DNA of 64,000 bases from positions 1 to 64,000 of the forward strand of contig CAKNJS010000006.1 in the NCBI GenBank assembly GCA_930986645.1, in the 5' to 3' direction. The notes under the pieces were generated by a model. It worked only from the letters and a program-made list of their open reading frames with translations. It was not told where the DNA came from and did not search any database. This DNA is from an uncultured Lachnoclostridium sp. (GTDB taxonomy: Bacteria > Bacillota > Clostridia > Lachnospirales > Lachnospiraceae). A program made the position numbers and the translations under genes. Shown here piece by piece: positions 29,538-40,951 of the stretch. Position 1 is the first letter of the stretch. Each line of letters opens with the position of its first letter.

Positions 29538-30557
29538 TCACTGCCAGCCGTCTGTTCCATACATATCGACATTTTCTTTACTGATAAAAAAAGTATCTGT
29601 ATAAGTTTCCTGTTCATAAGTCCCGCCTTCCAGAATTGCGGAAGCCGTCTTTACAGCTGTTTTTCCTATATTGATCGGAGAGACCGCCCCTGCTCCTGTC
29701 ATCGGACTGGCGAGATCTGCCAGTGCACTTTTAATCTTCGGCGAGCCGCCTGCACTGTACACCAGAATGTCATCCCTTTCCACCTCTTTCAAAGTATCAA
29801 GCACCTGCTCCGCCATATGATCATCCCCGCACATAACAGCATTAATCTGCGGATTTTCCTTCAAAACCGTCTTCAGCTGTCCCGGGATCAAACTGTAATC
29901 ATCCCCTGTGTCTATTCTGTCAACTTCAAATCCGCCCCCCGCGACCGCCTCTTCAAATCCGGTGATACGCTCATTTACCGCCGGATTTTCCGGCTGGTCC
30001 ACAATTACCAGAGAACCGCCTTCCGGCTGTCTGCCGATCAGATCGTCCCCGCATACTTTTCCCGCATTATAGTCATCCGCCCCGACAAAAGCACTGGTAA
30101 GATCTGCGGCTTCCACACGCATATATAGATTTATAACCGGGATGTCCGCCTCATTTAACGCCTCCAGAGCAGGTGTGACCGATACCGGATCTGCGGGACA
30201 GAGAAGCACAGCCTCCACTCCTTCATTGATCAGTTCCTGAATCTGTGTGTTCTGAAGCGCCGGATCCCCTCCGGCGTCCCGCACAAGCATACGGCTTTCT
30301 TCTTCCTCGATCATGGAGCCCGCTGATTCTTTAAGAACCTCGTAAAAGGGATCCGACAGGTCCGCCGCGCTGAAGCCGTACACATGACCGCCGGTCTCAT
30401 CTTCAGCGCTCTCCGTCTCTTCTACCACAGCATTATCCTCAGGAGTACCTACATTCTGTTTACATCCCGATATAAAACATACTGCAAATAAGGTCATCAG
30501 GACATATAAAATATTCCGTTTCTTCACTGCGTATATCCTCCTGATTTTGCATTTCAT
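29538..30557 (-). CDS. Sugar-type (Peripla_BP_4-like) substrate-binding lipoprotein
   Basis: Lipobox FAVCFISGCKQ; QIQELINEGVEAVLLCPADPVSVTPALEALNEADIPVINLY; start at MKCKIRRIYAV. Confidence 0.85.
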   Translation of the reverse strand: MKCKIRRIYAVKKRNILYVLMTLFAVCFISGCKQNVGTPEDNAVVEETESAEDETGGHVYGFSAADLSDPFYEVLKESAGSMIEEEESRMLVRDAGGDPALQNTQIQELINEGVEAVLLCPADPVSVTPALEALNEADIPVINLYMRVEAADLTSAFVGADDYNAGKVCGDDLIGRQPEGGSLVIVDQPENPAVNERITGFEEAVAGGGFEVDRIDTGDDYSLIPGQLKTVLKENPQINAVMCGDDHMAEQVLDTLKEVERDDILVYSAGGSPKIKSALADLASPMTGAGAVSPINIGKTAVKTASAILEGGTYEQETYTDTFFISKENVDMYGTDGWQ

Positions 30558-30692
30558 CGTACTTTCCTCTTTCATTCTACCGTGTTTCGGGGGAATGTCA
30601 ATAGATTGCGGCTTGCTTTTTGACCTGCGATCTGATACCATCATGGTACATAAATGCCGGAACAGCACGGTATATCAAAGGAGAAATTTCAT

Positions 30693-30998
30693 ATGAACGA
30701 AAATGAATCACTTACAGTAACACTGACGCTGGACAATGATGAAGAACTTGAATGTGATGTTCTTACTATCTTTGAGACAGACGGAAAGCAATACATTGCT
30801 CTCCTGCCGTTAAATGATGAGGGAGAAAGTGACGACGGGCAGATTTATCTCTACCGGCTGACTGATAATGGAGAGGGTGAGGAGCCCGGTCTTGAGAACA
30901 TCATAGATGACGAAGAATTTGACCGGGTCTCCGAAGCTTTCAATGACTGGATGGAACAGCAGGATTTCGGCGATATCGACCTCGATGATATGGAGTAG
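30693..30998 (+). CDS. DUF1292-family protein
   Basis: LTLDNDEELECDVLTIFETDGKQYIALLPLND; acidic C-terminus; RBS AAAGGAG. Confidence 0.8.
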   Translation: MNENESLTVTLTLDNDEELECDVLTIFETDGKQYIALLPLNDEGESDDGQIYLYRLTDNGEGEEPGLENIIDDEEFDRVSEAFNDWMEQQDFGDIDLDDME

Positions 30999-31021
30999 AG
31001 CTGCCACAATATACAATCGTT

Positions 31022-32854
31022 TCAGCTGTCTTCCAGCAGTTCATCCACAAAACGGGAGGGCTCAGATGCTTTCCCGTTTTTTGTTTTCACATAACAGACC
31101 GTAAGCTGTTCCCTCGCCCGTGTCATTCCCACATAGAACAGCCTTCTTTCTTCCTCTGTCTCCCTGTCTGTCTTTGCCTTTTTATACGGGATCTGCCCTT
31201 CATTCGCCTCGATAAGGAAAACAGAATCAAACTCCAGACCTTTTGCCGCATGCAGGGTCATCAGGCGGACGCCCTCCTGTTTCATACTCCTCTGCTGTTC
31301 TTTGATCCTCAGCATTTCTGTATACTCCTCGATATGACGGAACCACTCTTCTATGGAGGCAAACTGCTTGGCTGACTCTTCCAGTTCGGCAAGAATTTCA
31401 TTCAGATCAGAACGTTCCGTATGGTGTGTATATGCATAGTCTTTGATAAAATCATCATAGCCGATCCTTTTTCGTATATACTGAATCCCCGCATACGGAG
31501 CCATTTTCGCCAGCATTTTCACATCCCACTCAAACTGGTCAACTCTGTCCATCATCCAGTCCTTGTCACAGTAGAATTTCCGGATCTCCTCAAATGAAAT
31601 CTCTCTCCCCGTCAGGCTGTCCCTTCCGATATACCGTTTCGGCCGGTTCATTACCTGAAGGAAGTCCCTTCTCTCTCTCTTTCCCAGCGCCAGCCGCATA
31701 TATGCCTGAATATCCTTCGCTATAAAATGATTGTATATATTAGGGAGATGTTCCTTCATCTGAAACGGGATACGGCGTTCGATCAGTTCTTCGACTACAG
31801 GTCTCGCATCTGTATGTATCCGGAAAAGCACCGCCGTTTCTTCCGGCTCATACCCGGCATCAATACGCTTTTCAATCTCATCCGCAACATAACCGGCTTC
31901 CTCGGCCGGATCTTTTAATTCCTGAATATGCAGACATTTTCCCCGTTCTTTCACTGCCGTCAGGTCCTTGTAAAACCGTCTCTGGTTGTGACTGATCAGT
32001 TTCAGAGAATTTCTGACGATATTCCCGGTGGAACGGTAATTTTTACCGAGGGTAATCTGCCTTGCATCAGGATAATCTTTCAGAAATTGGAACATAAGTT
32101 CAGAATCAGCCCCGCGGAATCCATAGATTGCCTGATCATCATCGCCCACAACATAAAGATTGTTTTCCGGAAGCGCAAGCATACGGATCACATCATACTG
32201 CACCCGGTTAATATCCTGAAATTCGTCTACCAGAATATACTTGAACTTCTTCTGCCACAGTTCCAATACATCCGGCCTTGATTCAAACAATTCATAACAC
32301 ACGACAAGCATATCATCAAAGTCTATTTTTCTGAGCGATTTTCTTCGTTCTTCGTATGCTCTGTATATCTCTCTGAATGCTTCTGCATTGACTTTTGCTG
32401 ACACAAACTCGTCTAAAGGCAGTCTGTTGTTTTTGATCTTCCCGATTTCTTCCGCGATATCCTGCAGGAAATCCTCTTCGTCAAACACTTCAAGTTCCTG
32501 TCTGGATATGACTTCTCTGAGTATCTGGTATTTTTCTTCTTCCGACAGAATGTTGCGGCTGTCCATCCTGTAGGCCCACTTTAATATGCCATAATAAATC
32601 CCGTGAAAGGTGCCGGCTGTCACGGGAATACTTTTACTGCCCATCAGGGCGCTCAGTCTTGTTTTCATCTCGGTGGCAGCATAACGGGTAAATGTTACAA
32701 CAAGAATTTCCTCCGGCTTTACGCCGCATTTCTCAATCAGCCAGCGGATCCTGTTTACGATCGTAAGCGTCTTACCCGAACCGGGCCCTGCCAGTACCTG
32801 ACAGGGCCCGGTTCCATGAATGACCGCCTCTTTCTGCCTCTCATTAAATTTCAT
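31022..32854 (-). CDS. UvrD/PcrA-like superfamily I helicase
   Basis: [52 protein letters not shown]. Confidence 0.92.
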   Translation of the reverse strand: MKFNERQKEAVIHGTGPCQVLAGPGSGKTLTIVNRIRWLIEKCGVKPEEILVVTFTRYAATEMKTRLSALMGSKSIPVTAGTFHGIYYGILKWAYRMDSRNILSEEEKYQILREVISRQELEVFDEEDFLQDIAEEIGKIKNNRLPLDEFVSAKVNAEAFREIYRAYEERRKSLRKIDFDDMLVVCYELFESRPDVLELWQKKFKYILVDEFQDINRVQYDVIRMLALPENNLYVVGDDDQAIYGFRGADSELMFQFLKDYPDARQITLGKNYRSTGNIVRNSLKLISHNQRRFYKDLTAVKERGKCLHIQELKDPAEEAGYVADEIEKRIDAGYEPEETAVLFRIHTDARPVVEELIERRIPFQMKEHLPNIYNHFIAKDIQAYMRLALGKRERRDFLQVMNRPKRYIGRDSLTGREISFEEIRKFYCDKDWMMDRVDQFEWDVKMLAKMAPYAGIQYIRKRIGYDDFIKDYAYTHHTERSDLNEILAELEESAKQFASIEEWFRHIEEYTEMLRIKEQQRSMKQEGVRLMTLHAAKGLEFDSVFLIEANEGQIPYKKAKTDRETEEERRLFYVGMTRAREQLTVCYVKTKNGKASEPSRFVDELLEDS

Positions 32855-34307
32855 GTAATTTCTCAATTCCTCTGCGGATCCTGCGAAGAGATTCCTCTTT
32901 TCCGAACACTTCCATCAGCTCAGTCGCGCCTCCCGGTGTGCTCTGCTTGCCTGAAACAGCCGTTCTCAAGGGCCACATCACATATCCGATCTTATAACCT
33001 TTTTCTCCTGCAAATCCTTTCAGCATCTCAAAGAGGGCATCATTGCTGAAGTCCTCCTGTGCCTCAAGGAGCGGAAGCACTTCCTCCAGCAGTGCAAGTC
33101 CTTTTTCCGGATCCGTCTTCATCTTCTTATGTCTGTAGAGCTCACAGTCATAATCCGGAAGCTCTTCGATAAAATCAATCTGGTCATTTATATCCGGGAA
33201 TATTTCAATTCTTGTTTTCACAAGCGCCGCTATCTTCTTAAGGTCATAATCCTTCGTAACCGTCTTTCTGATATACGGCTCAGCCATCTCGTAAAATCTG
33301 TCGAAATCCATCGCCTTCAAATATTCCCCGTTCATCCACTTCAGCTTCGTCGTATCAAACACAGCCGGCGATTTGCTCATATGACGGTAGTCGAATTCTT
33401 TCACCAGTTCTTCAAGAGAGAAGATCTCGCAGTTATCTGACGGGCACCATCCGAGAAGAGCCACATAGTTGACAACTGCTTCCGAGACAAACCCCTGATC
33501 GATCAGATCTTCATAAGAAGAATGTCCGCTTCTCTTGCTCAGCTTCTTGTGATTTTCATCTGTAATAAGAGGACAGTGGACGTATACCGGCACTTCCCAT
33601 CCAAACGCATCATAGAGGCGGTTGTATTTCGGGGCGGATGCCAGATACTCGTTCCCTCTCACAACGTGTGTGATTCCCATCAGATGGTCATCCACTACAT
33701 TTGCAAAATTATAAGTGGGAAACCCGTCTGATTTAATCAGGATCATATCATCCAGCTCTGCATTTGGGACCGTAATATCCCCGTATATTTCATCATGAAA
33801 TGTAGTCACGCCTTCATTGGGCACGTTCAGGCGGATTACCCACGGCTTCCCGGCTGCCAGATTCGCCTCCACCTCTTCACGGCTCAGACCGAGGCAGTGC
33901 TTATCATATACGACAATGTCTGTTCCGTCCTCGGAGACCGACGTCTTTAAAGACTCAAGACGCTCTTTATCACAGAAGCAGTAGTATGCGTCCCCCTGCT
34001 CCACAAGCTGTTTTGCATACTTCAGATATATTCCCTCAGCCTGTCTCTCACTCTGGATATAAGGACCGTATCCTCCATCCTTATCCGGTCCTTCGTCATG
34101 AACCAGTCCGGTCTTTGCCAGTGTTCTGTATATAATGTCCGTAGCTCCTTCCACATAGCGTTCCTGATCCGTATCCTCCACACGGAGAATAAAATCTCCT
34201 CCTTCGTGTTTCGCGATCAGATACGCGTAAAGCGCTGTTCTTAAGTTGCCCACATGCATCCGGCCTGTCGGGCTGGGTGCGAATCTTGTTCTTACTCGGT
34301 TGCTCAT
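32844..34307 (-). CDS. gltX: Glutamyl-tRNA synthetase
   Basis: [35 protein letters not shown] (KMSKS-type motif). Confidence 0.97.
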   Translation of the reverse strand: MSNRVRTRFAPSPTGRMHVGNLRTALYAYLIAKHEGGDFILRVEDTDQERYVEGATDIIYRTLAKTGLVHDEGPDKDGGYGPYIQSERQAEGIYLKYAKQLVEQGDAYYCFCDKERLESLKTSVSEDGTDIVVYDKHCLGLSREEVEANLAAGKPWVIRLNVPNEGVTTFHDEIYGDITVPNAELDDMILIKSDGFPTYNFANVVDDHLMGITHVVRGNEYLASAPKYNRLYDAFGWEVPVYVHCPLITDENHKKLSKRSGHSSYEDLIDQGFVSEAVVNYVALLGWCPSDNCEIFSLEELVKEFDYRHMSKSPAVFDTTKLKWMNGEYLKAMDFDRFYEMAEPYIRKTVTKDYDLKKIAALVKTRIEIFPDINDQIDFIEELPDYDCELYRHKKMKTDPEKGLALLEEVLPLLEAQEDFSNDALFEMLKGFAGEKGYKIGYVMWPLRTAVSGKQSTPGGATELMEVFGKEESLRRIRRGIEKLHEI

Positions 34308-34329
34308 TTTCTCTCTCCAATTTCAGTCT

Positions 34330-35079
34330 TTAAATATTTTCTTTCTTATATTCAGATACCATGCTGGCAAGGAATTCATCGCTCCGTCCGCGGATCACAA
34401 TATCCGCCCTCTGATCCGAATAATGTTCTGTCTCTGTTACCAGAATCAGATTCGGTCCGGTATAATACTGAATCAGCTGGCTGCACAGAGGGGTTGTCAG
34501 ATTTGCCCCCAGTACCAGCAGCGTATCCGCCTTCTCCACTTCCTGCGCGGCCTGTGTCATAACTGCATTATTAATCATCTCGCCGAACAGACACACCTGA
34601 GGGCGGATCGCCGTCATGCACTTTTCGCAGAGCGGCACACCTTTTGCAGCTTTTATATACTCTATCGGATATTTTCTCCCGCACACGGGACACGCATTGT
34701 CAAACACCGTGCCTTTCATATTCAGGACATTTCTGCATCCGGCTCGATCCTCAAGTCCTGCAATGCGCCGGGTTATGATCGAATCGATAAGTCCGTAATC
34801 CTGCAGTTCCTTAAGAGCCAGAAATCCCTTTCCCGGGGAGACTTCTGCTGCTTTCAGGATAACTTCTTTGTAAAAGCGGAAAAACAGTTCCTTTCTTGCC
34901 GAATAGAAAGCACTGCTGAATATTTCCTCAAAGGAATATCCGTACTTTTCTTCGATCTCATAGGATTCCTGTCCGTCACGCAGAAGCGGATACCCGCTCT
35001 CCGCCATCAGACCTGCACCGCTTAAAACCACGGTATAACTGCTGTCCTTCAAAATCTGAAGCATATTTTTTTCTCTCAT
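34330..35079 (-). CDS. Divergent Sir2-like protein
   Basis: VVLSGAGLMAESGYP; two CxxC pairs CPVCGRKYP / CEKC; FGEMINN; LLVLGANLTTPL. Confidence 0.8.
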   Translation of the reverse strand: MREKNMLQILKDSSYTVVLSGAGLMAESGYPLLRDGQESYEIEEKYGYSFEEIFSSAFYSARKELFFRFYKEVILKAAEVSPGKGFLALKELQDYGLIDSIITRRIAGLEDRAGCRNVLNMKGTVFDNACPVCGRKYPIEYIKAAKGVPLCEKCMTAIRPQVCLFGEMINNAVMTQAAQEVEKADTLLVLGANLTTPLCSQLIQYYTGPNLILVTETEHYSDQRADIVIRGRSDEFLASMVSEYKKENI

Positions 35080-35175
35080 AGAAGTCCCCTCCCTTCTGCC
35101 GCCGCAAATGCCGGCAGACCATGTTTCTGTAATATATCGATATTATAAAACAATTCGAAGGAATCTTCAACAATC

Positions 35176-36198
35176 CTATGGCGTTTCTCTGACAAGCAGC
35201 TCAATGTCCTCCGGAAGCCCCGTTGAATCTATAATCGGGCAGGCAGCCGCATCTATCGTTTCCAGCTGTGAACCGTCAAATGCCCCGGCAGCAAAACGCT
35301 CAACATGGGACGGAACTTTATAAGTCCCGGTTCTTCCGGCGGGGAAAGCAAGGATGCACGATCCGTTTTCCGAATAGAGTATTCCTTGTTCTGCATAATA
35401 CTCTCCCGAAGGCGCCATCTCATACCACTCTATATTGGAAAGCCCTGAAAAAGCTCCCTCTTCAATATATGTAATATTAGACGGAATACGCATCTCGCGC
35501 ACCTCAGGAAATCCTGCCGCAAATGTACCTGCAGCAATTCCCGTGCATCCCTCAGACGGCAGTTCCAGATATTCGTCAGCCGCAATAAGAGCCGGATCGG
35601 CAACTCCGTAAATCATCCCTGTGTCGTTGACAAGGAACCCGTTCACCACGCCCGCCGGCGGTCCGGCCGGACTTTCCGGAGGGATGACCGCCTCCGGATC
35701 TGTTTCTTCTCCCTCATATCCGTCCATCCCGGTATCAGCCGCCGTATTTCCAGCTTCTCCGGATATTGTACTTTCCGAAGTACCAAAGTGCTGTTCTGCC
35801 GGCGGCACCGCAGATATATTCATACTGTCTTCCGCCGTCATTACCGGGCTTGCGTCTCCTTGTTTATCTGATTCCGGATAAACAGGCACATCTTCCGCCG
35901 TTATATTTCTATTCACGGGCACTGCTGTATCTCTCTCATTCACATCTGCTGTCTCCGGCACCGGCATTACGGAAGGCAGCCATGTAATGTCCGCAGTTTC
36001 CGACATTCCGTTTCCCGCTTCATATACCGCATTTCCCGCGTCAGGCGCTTTGTCACCCTGAACCGGTCTTCTGCCGGTATACACTCCCGCGGCCATAATC
36101 AGAAAAGCCGCAAATACGACTAAAACTTTAGAGATTCTGGGCGCAGCCTCCGCCGAAAATCTTTCTCTGTAAAGTGTCCCGCACAATTCCATTTCCAT
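35176..36198 (-). CDS. Membrane-anchored protein with C-terminal BspA-type leucine-rich repeats (LRR_5)
   Basis: N-terminal TM (KVLVVFAAFLIMAAGVYTG), long low-complexity linker, IPSNITYIEEGAFSGLSNIEWYEM LRR_5 units. Confidence 0.7.
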   Translation of the reverse strand: MEMELCGTLYRERFSAEAAPRISKVLVVFAAFLIMAAGVYTGRRPVQGDKAPDAGNAVYEAGNGMSETADITWLPSVMPVPETADVNERDTAVPVNRNITAEDVPVYPESDKQGDASPVMTAEDSMNISAVPPAEQHFGTSESTISGEAGNTAADTGMDGYEGEETDPEAVIPPESPAGPPAGVVNGFLVNDTGMIYGVADPALIAADEYLELPSEGCTGIAAGTFAAGFPEVREMRIPSNITYIEEGAFSGLSNIEWYEMAPSGEYYAEQGILYSENGSCILAFPAGRTGTYKVPSHVERFAAGAFDGSQLETIDAAACPIIDSTGLPEDIELLVRETP

Positions 36199-36271
36199 CC
36201 CTGTCCTTTCTTCACCACAACACATATGGAAAATATTTCCATTTATTTTGCCAGAAAATAAGATATCAGAG

Positions 36272-36307
36272 AAAAAGGAATGCCGCAATCATTCGCAACA
36301 TTCCTTT
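36272..36307 (-). terminator. Intrinsic terminator after purB
   Basis: Minus strand AAAGGAATG-loop-CATTCCTTTTTC. Confidence 0.7.
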
Positions 36308-36350
36308 GCATTTTTCTGTATTATTTATAAACTGCCCGGAAACCTGCCTG

Positions 36351-37784
36351 TCAGACATTGATCTGTGCTGTCATTCCGAGAACTTCTTTATTTTCTTCAA
36401 GAAGCGGGTTAATCACGTTTTTCAGATATGCTTCTACCTGTTCTTTGGCGCGTCCCACATATCTGGACGGATCCATCGTCTTCTGAAGATCTTCAAGGCT
36501 TAAATTAAATGCCGGATCTGCCGCGATCAGTTCAAGCAGATTATTATCCAGACCTTTTTCTTTTACATTTCTTCCTGCTTCCATGGAAAGCTCACGGATA
36601 CGCTCGTGCAGTTCCTGCCTGTCTCCGCCGGCTTTTACCGCATCCATCATGATATTCTCTGTAGCCATAAACGGAAGCTCAGCCATGAGATGTTTCTCGA
36701 TTACCTTCGGATATACAACAAGACCGTCTACCACGTTCAGACACAGATCCAGAATGCCGTCAATGGCAAGGAAACCTTCCGGGACACTCAGACGCTTGTT
36801 TGCGGAATCATCCAGAGTACGCTCAAACCACTGTGTCGCCGATGTGACAGCCGGATTAAGCGCATCGATCATCACATAACGTGACAGGGATGCGATCCGC
36901 TCGCTTCTCATCGGATTTCTCTTATATGCCATAGCAGAAGAACCGATCTGTGTCTTCTCAAACGGTTCCTCGATTTCCTTCAGATGCTGAAGAAGACGGA
37001 TATCATTTGAAAATTTGTGGGCGCTTGCAGCAATTCCCGCGAGCACGTTCAGAACCCGTGTATCTACTTTTCTTGAGTATGTCTGTCCGGAAACCGGATA
37101 GCACGCCTTGAATCCCATTTTCTCGGCAATCATCGGATCGATCTTGTCAATTGTCTCCTGATCCCCGTCAAAAAGTTCAAGAAAGCTTGCCTGTGTTCCT
37201 GTAGTTCCCTTAGAGCCAAGGAGCTTCAGGCTGCCCAGCACATAATCCAGATCTTCCAGATCCATCTCAAACTCCTGCATCCACAGGGTAGCGCGTTTTC
37301 CTACTGTCGTCGGCTGCGCCGGCTGGAAATGGGTAAATGCGAGAGTCGGCTGGCTCTTCTGTGCATCCGCGAATTTTGCAAGCTCCGCGATTACGTTGAT
37401 CAGTTTCTTTCTCACCAGCTTCAATGCCTCAGACATGATAATAATATCCGTATTGTCTCCGACATAACAGGATGTGGCGCCCAGATGGATAATTCCCTTT
37501 GCCTTCGGGCACTGCACGCCGTACGCATAAACGTGGGACATAACATCGTGACGGACAACTTTTTCACGTTCCTTTGCCACATCATAATTGATATCATCCG
37601 CATGGCTTTTCAGCTCCTCGATCTGCTCATCCGTGATATTAAGTCCCAGCTCTTTCTCGGTTTCCGCCAGAGCGATCCAGAGTTTTCTCCATGTACGGAA
37701 TTTCTTGTCCGGTGAAAAGATATACTGCATCTCCTTACTTGCATAGCGCTCTGAAAGCGGGCTGACATAGCGGTCATTTGACAT
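36351..37784 (-). CDS. purB: Adenylosuccinate lyase
   Basis: SPLSERYASKEMQYIFSPDKKFRTWRKLW; GSSAMAYKRNPMRSERI. Confidence 0.95.
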   Translation of the reverse strand: MSNDRYVSPLSERYASKEMQYIFSPDKKFRTWRKLWIALAETEKELGLNITDEQIEELKSHADDINYDVAKEREKVVRHDVMSHVYAYGVQCPKAKGIIHLGATSCYVGDNTDIIIMSEALKLVRKKLINVIAELAKFADAQKSQPTLAFTHFQPAQPTTVGKRATLWMQEFEMDLEDLDYVLGSLKLLGSKGTTGTQASFLELFDGDQETIDKIDPMIAEKMGFKACYPVSGQTYSRKVDTRVLNVLAGIAASAHKFSNDIRLLQHLKEIEEPFEKTQIGSSAMAYKRNPMRSERIASLSRYVMIDALNPAVTSATQWFERTLDDSANKRLSVPEGFLAIDGILDLCLNVVDGLVVYPKVIEKHLMAELPFMATENIMMDAVKAGGDRQELHERIRELSMEAGRNVKEKGLDNNLLELIAADPAFNLSLEDLQKTMDPSRYVGRAKEQVEAYLKNVINPLLEENKEVLGMTAQINV

Positions 37785-37838
37785 AATTTTGTTCTCCTTT
37801 TCTTAATTTATAACACAGCAGCTCCCTGCCGTATCGTT

Positions 37839-39266
37839 CTACTCAAAAGCGTGGCTGATATCCTCATTCGGAACTTCCATAGGATACTGCCCGGTAAAGC
37901 ATGCGTCACAGAACTTTAATTCTCCGACCATATCTTTCAGCTTGCTGATCTCCATATATCCGAGAGAATCGGCACCGATCATCTGACGGATCTGCTCCGG
38001 TGTATGCGAGTGTGCGATCAGCTGGTCGTCGGACGGGACATCCGTTCCGAAATAACACGGATGAAGGAACGGAGGCGAACTGATTCTCACATGGACTTCT
38101 GTCGCGCCTGCATTTTTCAGCATCCTGATAATATTGGCACAGGTCGTCCCCCTTACGATGGAATCATCCACCATAACGATTCTTTTTCCCCGTACTACTT
38201 CCGGGATTACATTCAGCTTAATCTTAACACTGGACTCGCGGTCACTTTGTTTCGGCTTGATAAATGTACGCCCCACATAGCTGTTCTTGTGAAAGGCCAT
38301 CCCGTATGGTATTCCTGAATACTCGGAGTAACCCTTGGCCGCTACAAGTCCCGAATCCGGCACGCCCACCACAAGATCGGCATCCACCGGATAAGACTCT
38401 GCCAGTGCCTTTCCCGCCAGAATCCGGGAGTGGTACACATTGACCCCGTCAAGCGTACTGTCTGTACGGGCAAAATAAATGTATTCGAAGATACATCTTG
38501 CCTGCTTCTCATCCGGAATTGCCATGCTCATATCAGATGCAATTCCGTCCCTCGTGATCGTTACGATCTCGCCCGGTTTTACATCTCTGACAAATTCAGC
38601 ATCGACCGCCGTAATTGCACAGCTCTCGGATGCAAGGAAATAAGTGTTGTCCCTTTTTCCAATACACAGCGGCTTCAGTCCGAAAGGATCTCTCGCACCG
38701 ATCATCTTGCGCGGGCTGTTCACAACGAGTGCATAAGCTCCCCTGATCTTCTTCATCGCATTTTTCACTGCTTCTTCCGCAGTTCTCGTGTTCAGCCGCT
38801 CTCTGGCTATGTGATATGCGATCACCTCGGAATCGATCGTGGTCTGGAAGATTGCCCCCGTATATTCCAGCTCTCTTCTCAGCTCGATCGCGTTGACCAG
38901 ATTCCCGTTATGGGCAATGGCCAGCGTTCCTTTTACATAATTGATCACAAGGGGCTGTGCATTCTCTACTCTGGTTCCCCCTGCAGTAGAATAGCGTACA
39001 TGCCCGACTCCCAGATTACCCTTAAGCTCAGAGAGAGTGTCTTCGTCAAACACATCATTTACATGTCCCAGCCCTTTTTTCGACAGGACTCTCCGCTGTC
39101 CTTCCGTATCAGTCACTGCAATGCCGCAGCTCTCCTGACCTCTGTGCTGCAGTGCAAACAGTCCGTAATAAATCGACGGCGCCACATCGCGCCCGTCCAT
39201 ATCGTAAGCCCCGAAGACTCCGCATTCCTCGCCAAGCCCTGTAGTGACTCTTTCAAAATTATCCAT
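37839..39266 (-). CDS. purF: Amidophosphoribosyltransferase
   Basis: ECGVFGAYD...ALQHRGQESCGIAV; VDDSIVRGTTCANIIRML. Confidence 0.97.
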   Translation of the reverse strand: MDNFERVTTGLGEECGVFGAYDMDGRDVAPSIYYGLFALQHRGQESCGIAVTDTEGQRRVLSKKGLGHVNDVFDEDTLSELKGNLGVGHVRYSTAGGTRVENAQPLVINYVKGTLAIAHNGNLVNAIELRRELEYTGAIFQTTIDSEVIAYHIARERLNTRTAEEAVKNAMKKIRGAYALVVNSPRKMIGARDPFGLKPLCIGKRDNTYFLASESCAITAVDAEFVRDVKPGEIVTITRDGIASDMSMAIPDEKQARCIFEYIYFARTDSTLDGVNVYHSRILAGKALAESYPVDADLVVGVPDSGLVAAKGYSEYSGIPYGMAFHKNSYVGRTFIKPKQSDRESSVKIKLNVIPEVVRGKRIVMVDDSIVRGTTCANIIRMLKNAGATEVHVRISSPPFLHPCYFGTDVPSDDQLIAHSHTPEQIRQMIGADSLGYMEISKLKDMVGELKFCDACFTGQYPMEVPNEDISHAFE

Positions 39267-39293
39267 TTAATTTCACTCCTTATTGCAAACTCG

Positions 39294-39322
39294 ATTATAA
39301 TATAAGGCAGGTGGAAAATCAA
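39294..39322 (-). promoter_or_regulatory. Sigma-A promoter TTGATT-N17-TATAAT for purF
   Basis: Reverse complement reads TTGATTTTCCACCTGCCTTATATTATAAT, about 30 nt upstream of the purF start. Confidence 0.75.
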
Positions 39323-39439
39323 CATTCCCCCCTGCCCTGTATCTCTCCGGTTCATTATTTTATTTCCGGACTTTTTATAAGTTTTTCTAATATATACACT
39401 GTAATTTATCGATTTTGCATATAAACCCGGCACTGTACG

Positions 39440-40225
39440 TCAGCCATTTGTATAACGTGACAAAAATTGTTTTGTTCGTTCTTCCTTTGGATTTTCAAAC
39501 ACTTCTTCCGGTGTTCCGCATTCAAGAATACGGCCGTCATCCATAAAAATCACCTGACTTGAGACATCTCTCGCAAAGGCCATCTCATGTGTAACAATGA
39601 TCATTGTCGTCTCCTGCTCCGCAAGTCCCTTGATCACCTTGAGGACCTCTCCTGTAAGCTCAGGATCGAGCGCGGACGTAGGTTCATCGAAACAGAGGAT
39701 GTCCGGCTTTAAGGCAAGCGCTCTTGCGATTGCAACGCGCTGGCACTGTCCGCCCGAAAGCTGATGCGGATAATTGTTGATCCTGTCGGAAAGTCCCATC
39801 TGATCCAGAAGAGCCTTTGCCTCCCGTTCGATCTGTTCATGGATTTCTTTTTTTCTCGCCTTATAGTCCGGTTTTTCTTTCGCCAGAAGTTCCTTTGCCA
39901 GCATCACATTCTGAAGAGCCGTATACTGCGGGAAAAGATTAAAAGACTGAAATACAAGTCCAAAGTGAAGACGTTTTCTCCGGATCTCACTTTCCTGACG
40001 CGTCTGAGGATTCGCAGCGTCAAACAATGTCTCCCCGTTCACACGGATCACTCCGCCGTCCGGCTGCTCCAGAAAATTCAGACAGCGCAGCAGCGTTGTC
40101 TTTCCGCTTCCGGATGAACCGATCATGGAGAGTACTTTTCCTTTTTCCAGTGAAAAGCTGATATCCTTTAATACTTCTGTATTTCCAAAACTTTTACTTA
40201 TATGCTGTACTTCCAATATTGCCAT
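39440..40225 (-). CDS. Polar amino-acid ABC transporter ATP-binding protein
   Basis: [52 protein letters not shown]. Confidence 0.95.
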   Translation of the reverse strand: MAILEVQHISKSFGNTEVLKDISFSLEKGKVLSMIGSSGSGKTTLLRCLNFLEQPDGGVIRVNGETLFDAANPQTRQESEIRRKRLHFGLVFQSFNLFPQYTALQNVMLAKELLAKEKPDYKARKKEIHEQIEREAKALLDQMGLSDRINNYPHQLSGGQCQRVAIARALALKPDILCFDEPTSALDPELTGEVLKVIKGLAEQETTMIIVTHEMAFARDVSSQVIFMDDGRILECGTPEEVFENPKEERTKQFLSRYTNG

Positions 40226-40237
40226 AGTTCGCGCCTC

Positions 40238-40921
40238 CTATCTGAAATATTCCAGTTTTCTCTCAAGACGTCCCAGAAGGACCGTCAGAATGCCGTTAAA
40301 GATCAGATAGTAAACTGCCGTGAAAAACAGCGGCCAGATTACGCCGGCAATCCCCATATTGCCTTTCATAAACGACTGGCCTGCCCAGATGACTTCCTGA
40401 AGCGCAATAATACGGGAAAGTGATGTATCCTTTACCAATGTAATAATCTCATTGGACATAGGCGGCACGATCCTCTTGATCATCTGAAGCAGCTTGACCT
40501 TGAAGAAAATCTGGCTTTTTGTCATGCCGAGCACAAGCCCTGCCTCTTCCTGGCCTTTTGGCACACCCTGAATTCCTCCTCTGTAGATTTCCGAGAAATA
40601 ACAGGAGTAGTTGAAGATAAATGCGACGGAAGCCGCCATAAACCTTCCGCTCTCGCCGCCGCCCCATATATTATTGCCTCCTACCAGTCCGGGCATAAAA
40701 TATATGATCAAAAGCTGGATCATCAGAGGGGTTCCTCTGATGATCCACACAATGATCTTCGTAAAGTAACTCAACGGTTTAAAACGGGACATGGATCCGA
40801 AGGAAATAATAAGTCCCAATGGAATTGCTCCCAGAAGCGTCACAAAAAACAGCTTCAGCGTCTGCAGGAATCCTCCGTTTAATGCCCCAACAACAATAGG
40901 AAACTGTTCTGAAAATGTCAT
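40238..40921 (-). CDS. Polar amino-acid ABC transporter permease
   Basis: GGFLQTLKLFFVTLLGAIPLGLI; EIYRGGIQGVPKGQEEAGLVLGM (EAA loop). Confidence 0.95.
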   Translation of the reverse strand: MTFSEQFPIVVGALNGGFLQTLKLFFVTLLGAIPLGLIISFGSMSRFKPLSYFTKIIVWIIRGTPLMIQLLIIYFMPGLVGGNNIWGGGESGRFMAASVAFIFNYSCYFSEIYRGGIQGVPKGQEEAGLVLGMTKSQIFFKVKLLQMIKRIVPPMSNEIITLVKDTSLSRIIALQEVIWAGQSFMKGNMGIAGVIWPLFFTAVYYLIFNGILTVLLGRLERKLEYFR

Positions 40922-40951
40922 AAAATTACTCCGTCCGTACTATAGTCTTCT

